NCBI RefSeq assembly: GCF_038738535.1
Contig: NZ_CP046128.1
Coordinates: 1,736,001 to 1,800,000 of the forward strand
DNA: 64,000 nt
Direction: 5' to 3'
Source of the DNA: Bacillus pumilus
Lineage (GTDB): Bacteria; Bacillota; Bacilli; Bacillales; Bacillaceae
The notes under the pieces are model-generated. The model saw only the letters and a list, made by a program, of their open reading frames with translations. It had not been told where the DNA came from and did no database searches. How positions within the stretch are numbered: the stretch's first letter is position 1; every line of letters begins with the position of its first letter. The translations under genes were made by a program, and so were the position numbers. Below are positions 61,712 to 64,000 of the stretch, piece after piece.

Positions 61712-64000
61712 TTAATGAGCGAGGGCTGCTTTTTGCCCGTTTGCCGTTTCTTGATTTTTCGGTTTAGTGTTTGCTTCAAAGGCGAACATGACAGCTTCTT
61801 CATGACTGAGGCCCGCTTGTTTTTGTTCTTCAATGCTTTGAAGCATCATTTTGTAATTTCTCGGAATAACCTTGATGAATTGATCCTTTTCTTGCGCCCA
61901 GTTTTCGAGAAGTGCTGACGCTTTTGAGCTGTTTGTATAATGAAGGTGCTCTTTAATCAGCTGTTTCACTTCTTGTTCTTCTTCATGATCTGTGAGCTTT
62001 TCAAACATGATCATTTCCATGTTGCACATTCTTTTGAACTGTTTCGCATCGGATGTATGGACGTAAGCTACGCCGCCAGACATGCCTGCGCCGAAGTTTT
62101 TTCCGACGTCTCCTAAAATGACGACACGTCCGCCAGTCATGTATTCACAGCCGTGATCACCGATTCCTTCAACGACCACATGCACACCTGAATTACGAAC
62201 GGCAAAGCGCTCACCTGCACGACCGTTAATAAAGGCTTTTCCGCTTGTCGCTCCGTAGAATGCGACGTTTCCGACAATGACGTTTTCATGTCCATTTTGT
62301 ACAAAGTGATCAGAGGTTTTGACCGCAATTTTGCCTCCAGAGAGTCCTTTGCCGATATAGTCATTTGAATCACCTGTTAAATAGAGAGACATGCCCTTTG
62401 GCACAAATGCGCCGAAGCTTTGTCCTGCGGAACCAGTGAACCTTAGTGTGATCGTATCCTCTGGCAAGCCTTCTTCCCCGTAGCGCTTAGACACTTCACT
62501 TCCAGTAATGGTTCCGGCCACACGATTGATATTGCGAATATTCAATGATAGATCAACCGGTGTTTGATGATTCAGCGCTTCCTGTACATAAGGGAGGATT
62601 TCATTCATATCCAGTGATTCATCAATTTTATGATTTTGCGGTGTTCTGAATGTACGAGCTCCTTCTGGCTGATAAAGCAGTGTTTCAAGGTCTAGCTGCC
62701 CTGCTTTCCAGTGTGCTTTTGCTCGTTCACTGACTCCTAGAACATCCGTGCGTCCAATTAATTCATCCATTGATGTAAAGCCAAGTTCCGCTAAGATTTC
62801 TCTTACTTCCTCTGCAATAAACATCATGAAATTCACAATGTGATCAGGGTTCCCCATGAATTTTTTGCGAAGCTCTGGATTCTGTGTAGCGACGCCGACT
62901 GGGCAAGTATCTAAATGACATGCTCTCATCATCACACAGCCCAATACGACAAGTGGAGCTGTCGCAAAGCCGTATTCTTCTGCTCCTAAAATCGCAGCCA
63001 TGACAACATCGCGTCCAGTCATTAACTTGCCGTCCGTTTCAAGAACGACTCTCTCGCGAAGACCATTTAACACAAGGGTTTGATGTGCTTCTGCCAAACC
63101 GAGCTCCCAAGGAAGTCCTGTGTGTTTAATACTCGTTTTCGGCGAAGCTCCTGTGCCGCCATCGTATCCACTGATTACAATGACATCCGCCGTCCCTTTT
63201 GCTACACCTGCTGCAATCGTCCCAACGCCGGCTTTAGACACAAGCTTGACGCTGATGCGGGCATCACGGTTCGCGTTTTTCAAATCATGGATCAGCTGCG
63301 CCAAATCCTCGATGGAATAAATATCATGATGCGGCGGTGGTGAAATCAATCCGACGCCTGGTGTAGAGCCACGTACATCGGCAACCCATGGGTATACTTT
63401 ATTTCCTGGCAGCTGTCCGCCTTCTCCAGGTTTTGCTCCCTGCGCCATTTTAATTTGGAGTTCATCTGCATTGACCAAATAATGACTCTTTACGCCAAAG
63501 CGGCCGGAAGCAATTTGTTTAATCGCACTTCTGCGATCATCGCCGCGTTCATCAACTGTAAAGCGTGCAGGATCTTCTCCGCCTTCTCCGCTGTTACTTT
63601 TACCGCCAATTCGGTTCATGGCAATCGCAAGCGCTTCGTGCGCTTCTTTACTTAAAGATCCAAATGACATGGCACCTGTCTTGAATCGGCGCACGATGGA
63701 TTCAGCAGATTCAACTTCTTCCAGACGAACTGGTTTTTGTTTTGGCTGGAAAGAAAATAAATTTCTAAGGAAGCCGATTCTTTCTTCGTCCGCTGCCTTT
63801 GTATATTGCTTAAATAGATCGTAATCTTCATTGCGGCATGCCCACTGAAGCGTATGGATCGTTTTTGGATTAAAGGCATGGTGCTCTCCATTTTTTCTCC
63901 ACTGGAAATCACTGCCTGATTCGAGTGTTTGGTCAGTCGCTGCCTGATACCCTGTTTCATGACGGAGTTTTGCCTCATGTGCAATGGTCTCAAGATCGAT
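61712..64000 (-). CDS. gltA: Glutamate synthase large subunit, 3' part (truncated by window edge)
   Basis: The last 762 codons of the large (about 1520-residue) subunit. The frame is open without interruption from the right edge of the window to the stop at 61712. The FMN-binding and synthase region ([28 protein letters not shown]) and the [3Fe-4S] cysteines ([17 protein letters not shown]) are intact, and the C-terminal beta-helix domain ([22 protein letters not shown]) is complete. The amidotransferase half lies beyond the window. It assimilates ammonium-derived glutamine nitrogen, following the nas genes. The regulator gene gltC is not in view. Confidence 0.96.
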   Translation of the reverse strand: MDLETIAHEAKLRHETGYQAATDQTLESGSDFQWRKNGEHHAFNPKTIHTLQWACRNEDYDLFKQYTKAADEERIGFLRNLFSFQPKQKPVRLEEVESAESIVRRFKTGAMSFGSLSKEAHEALAIAMNRIGGKSNSGEGGEDPARFTVDERGDDRRSAIKQIASGRFGVKSHYLVNADELQIKMAQGAKPGEGGQLPGNKVYPWVADVRGSTPGVGLISPPPHHDIYSIEDLAQLIHDLKNANRDARISVKLVSKAGVGTIAAGVAKGTADVIVISGYDGGTGASPKTSIKHTGLPWELGLAEAHQTLVLNGLRERVVLETDGKLMTGRDVVMAAILGAEEYGFATAPLVVLGCVMMRACHLDTCPVGVATQNPELRKKFMGNPDHIVNFMMFIAEEVREILAELGFTSMDELIGRTDVLGVSERAKAHWKAGQLDLETLLYQPEGARTFRTPQNHKIDESLDMNEILPYVQEALNHQTPVDLSLNIRNINRVAGTITGSEVSKRYGEEGLPEDTITLRFTGSAGQSFGAFVPKGMSLYLTGDSNDYIGKGLSGGKIAVKTSDHFVQNGHENVIVGNVAFYGATSGKAFINGRAGERFAVRNSGVHVVVEGIGDHGCEYMTGGRVVILGDVGKNFGAGMSGGVAYVHTSDAKQFKRMCNMEMIMFEKLTDHEEEQEVKQLIKEHLHYTNSSKASALLENWAQEKDQFIKVIPRNYKMMLQSIEEQKQAGLSHEEAVMFAFEANTKPKNQETANGQKAALAH

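Noticed and set aside
63652..64000. Apparent second open frame and a methionine-like start inside gltA, suggesting a frameshift
   Set aside because: Translating the minus strand from the right edge shows the gltA frame open without interruption through this region ([17 protein letters not shown] onward), so the gene is simply cut by the window edge.
1..64000. CRISPR arrays, tRNA or rRNA genes, insertion sequences
   Set aside because: No regularly spaced repeats, cloverleaf signatures, rRNA segments or transposase-like frames were seen on reading both strands.

Overview
The window is chromosomal DNA from a low-GC, endospore-forming Firmicute. Several blocks have the content and order known from Bacillus subtilis (yngJ-I-H-HB-G-F-E next to yngK, ysfB-C-D, cysJI, nasA/nasBCDE next to gltAB). 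Extra genes (secreted pectinesterase, split fructose-type PTS operon, YdcZ transporters) suggest the Bacillus pumilus / safensis / altitudinis group. That assignment is inferred from gene content and protein similarity recalled from memory; no search was run. I saw no rRNA, tRNA, CRISPR array, insertion sequence or prophage.

Layout. (1) 0-2.9 kb is an accessory island on the minus strand: a membrane-anchored subtilisin-like protease, a secreted SAR2788-type putative toxin and a small probable immunity protein form a tight three-gene operon. It is flanked by decayed coding fragments, one resembling the C-terminus of an SMI1/KNR4 immunity protein. (2) 2.9-5.1 kb holds a MarR regulator divergent from a DHA2-type drug exporter, with a 25-bp palindromic operator between them. 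(3) 5.1-9.7 kb is a fructose-type PTS operon (PfkB kinase, EIIBC, EIIA, class II aldolase) with an RpiR regulator. (4) 9.8-15 kb has a phospholipase D-type protein, a YdcZ / Crp-Fnr / YdcZ operon, an aldehyde dehydrogenase and a DUF3221 lipoprotein. (5) 15.2-18.8 kb is cysJI, assimilatory sulfite reductase. (6) 18.9-28.5 kb is the leucine/isovalerate-type degradation operon, ending in an acyl-CoA synthetase that could activate the acetoacetate released by HMG-CoA lyase. (7) 28.6-36.6 kb has yngK, an MptpB-like phosphatase beside an IolR-like repressor, and the glycolate oxidase operon.

(8) 36.6-41.4 kb carries a gerA-type spore germination receptor operon whose A subunit is frameshifted, then a gene broken by two frameshifts. 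(9) 41.4-51.5 kb holds a DedA-family gene with a structured leader, a HemD-like protein, an acetate transporter, a luciferase-like oxidoreductase, a frameshifted collagen-like (probably spore-surface) gene, a hexapeptide acetyltransferase, a MATE exporter, dacC, a pectinesterase and a DUF421 protein. (10) 51.5-64 kb is the nitrogen block: nasE, nasD, nasC, nasB on the minus strand, divergent nasA, then gltB and the 3' part of gltA, which runs off the right edge.

Sulfite reductase and nitrite reductase both need siroheme. The nas genes feed ammonium to glutamate synthase, and two near-consensus TnrA boxes sit upstream of nasA/nasB and of nasD. The main new observations are the protease-toxin-immunity cassette, a LexA-type box inside a near-consensus promoter of dacC, a sigma-G-like promoter for the germination operon, the structured leader of the DedA gene, and the cluster of frameshifted genes between 36.6 and 46 kb.
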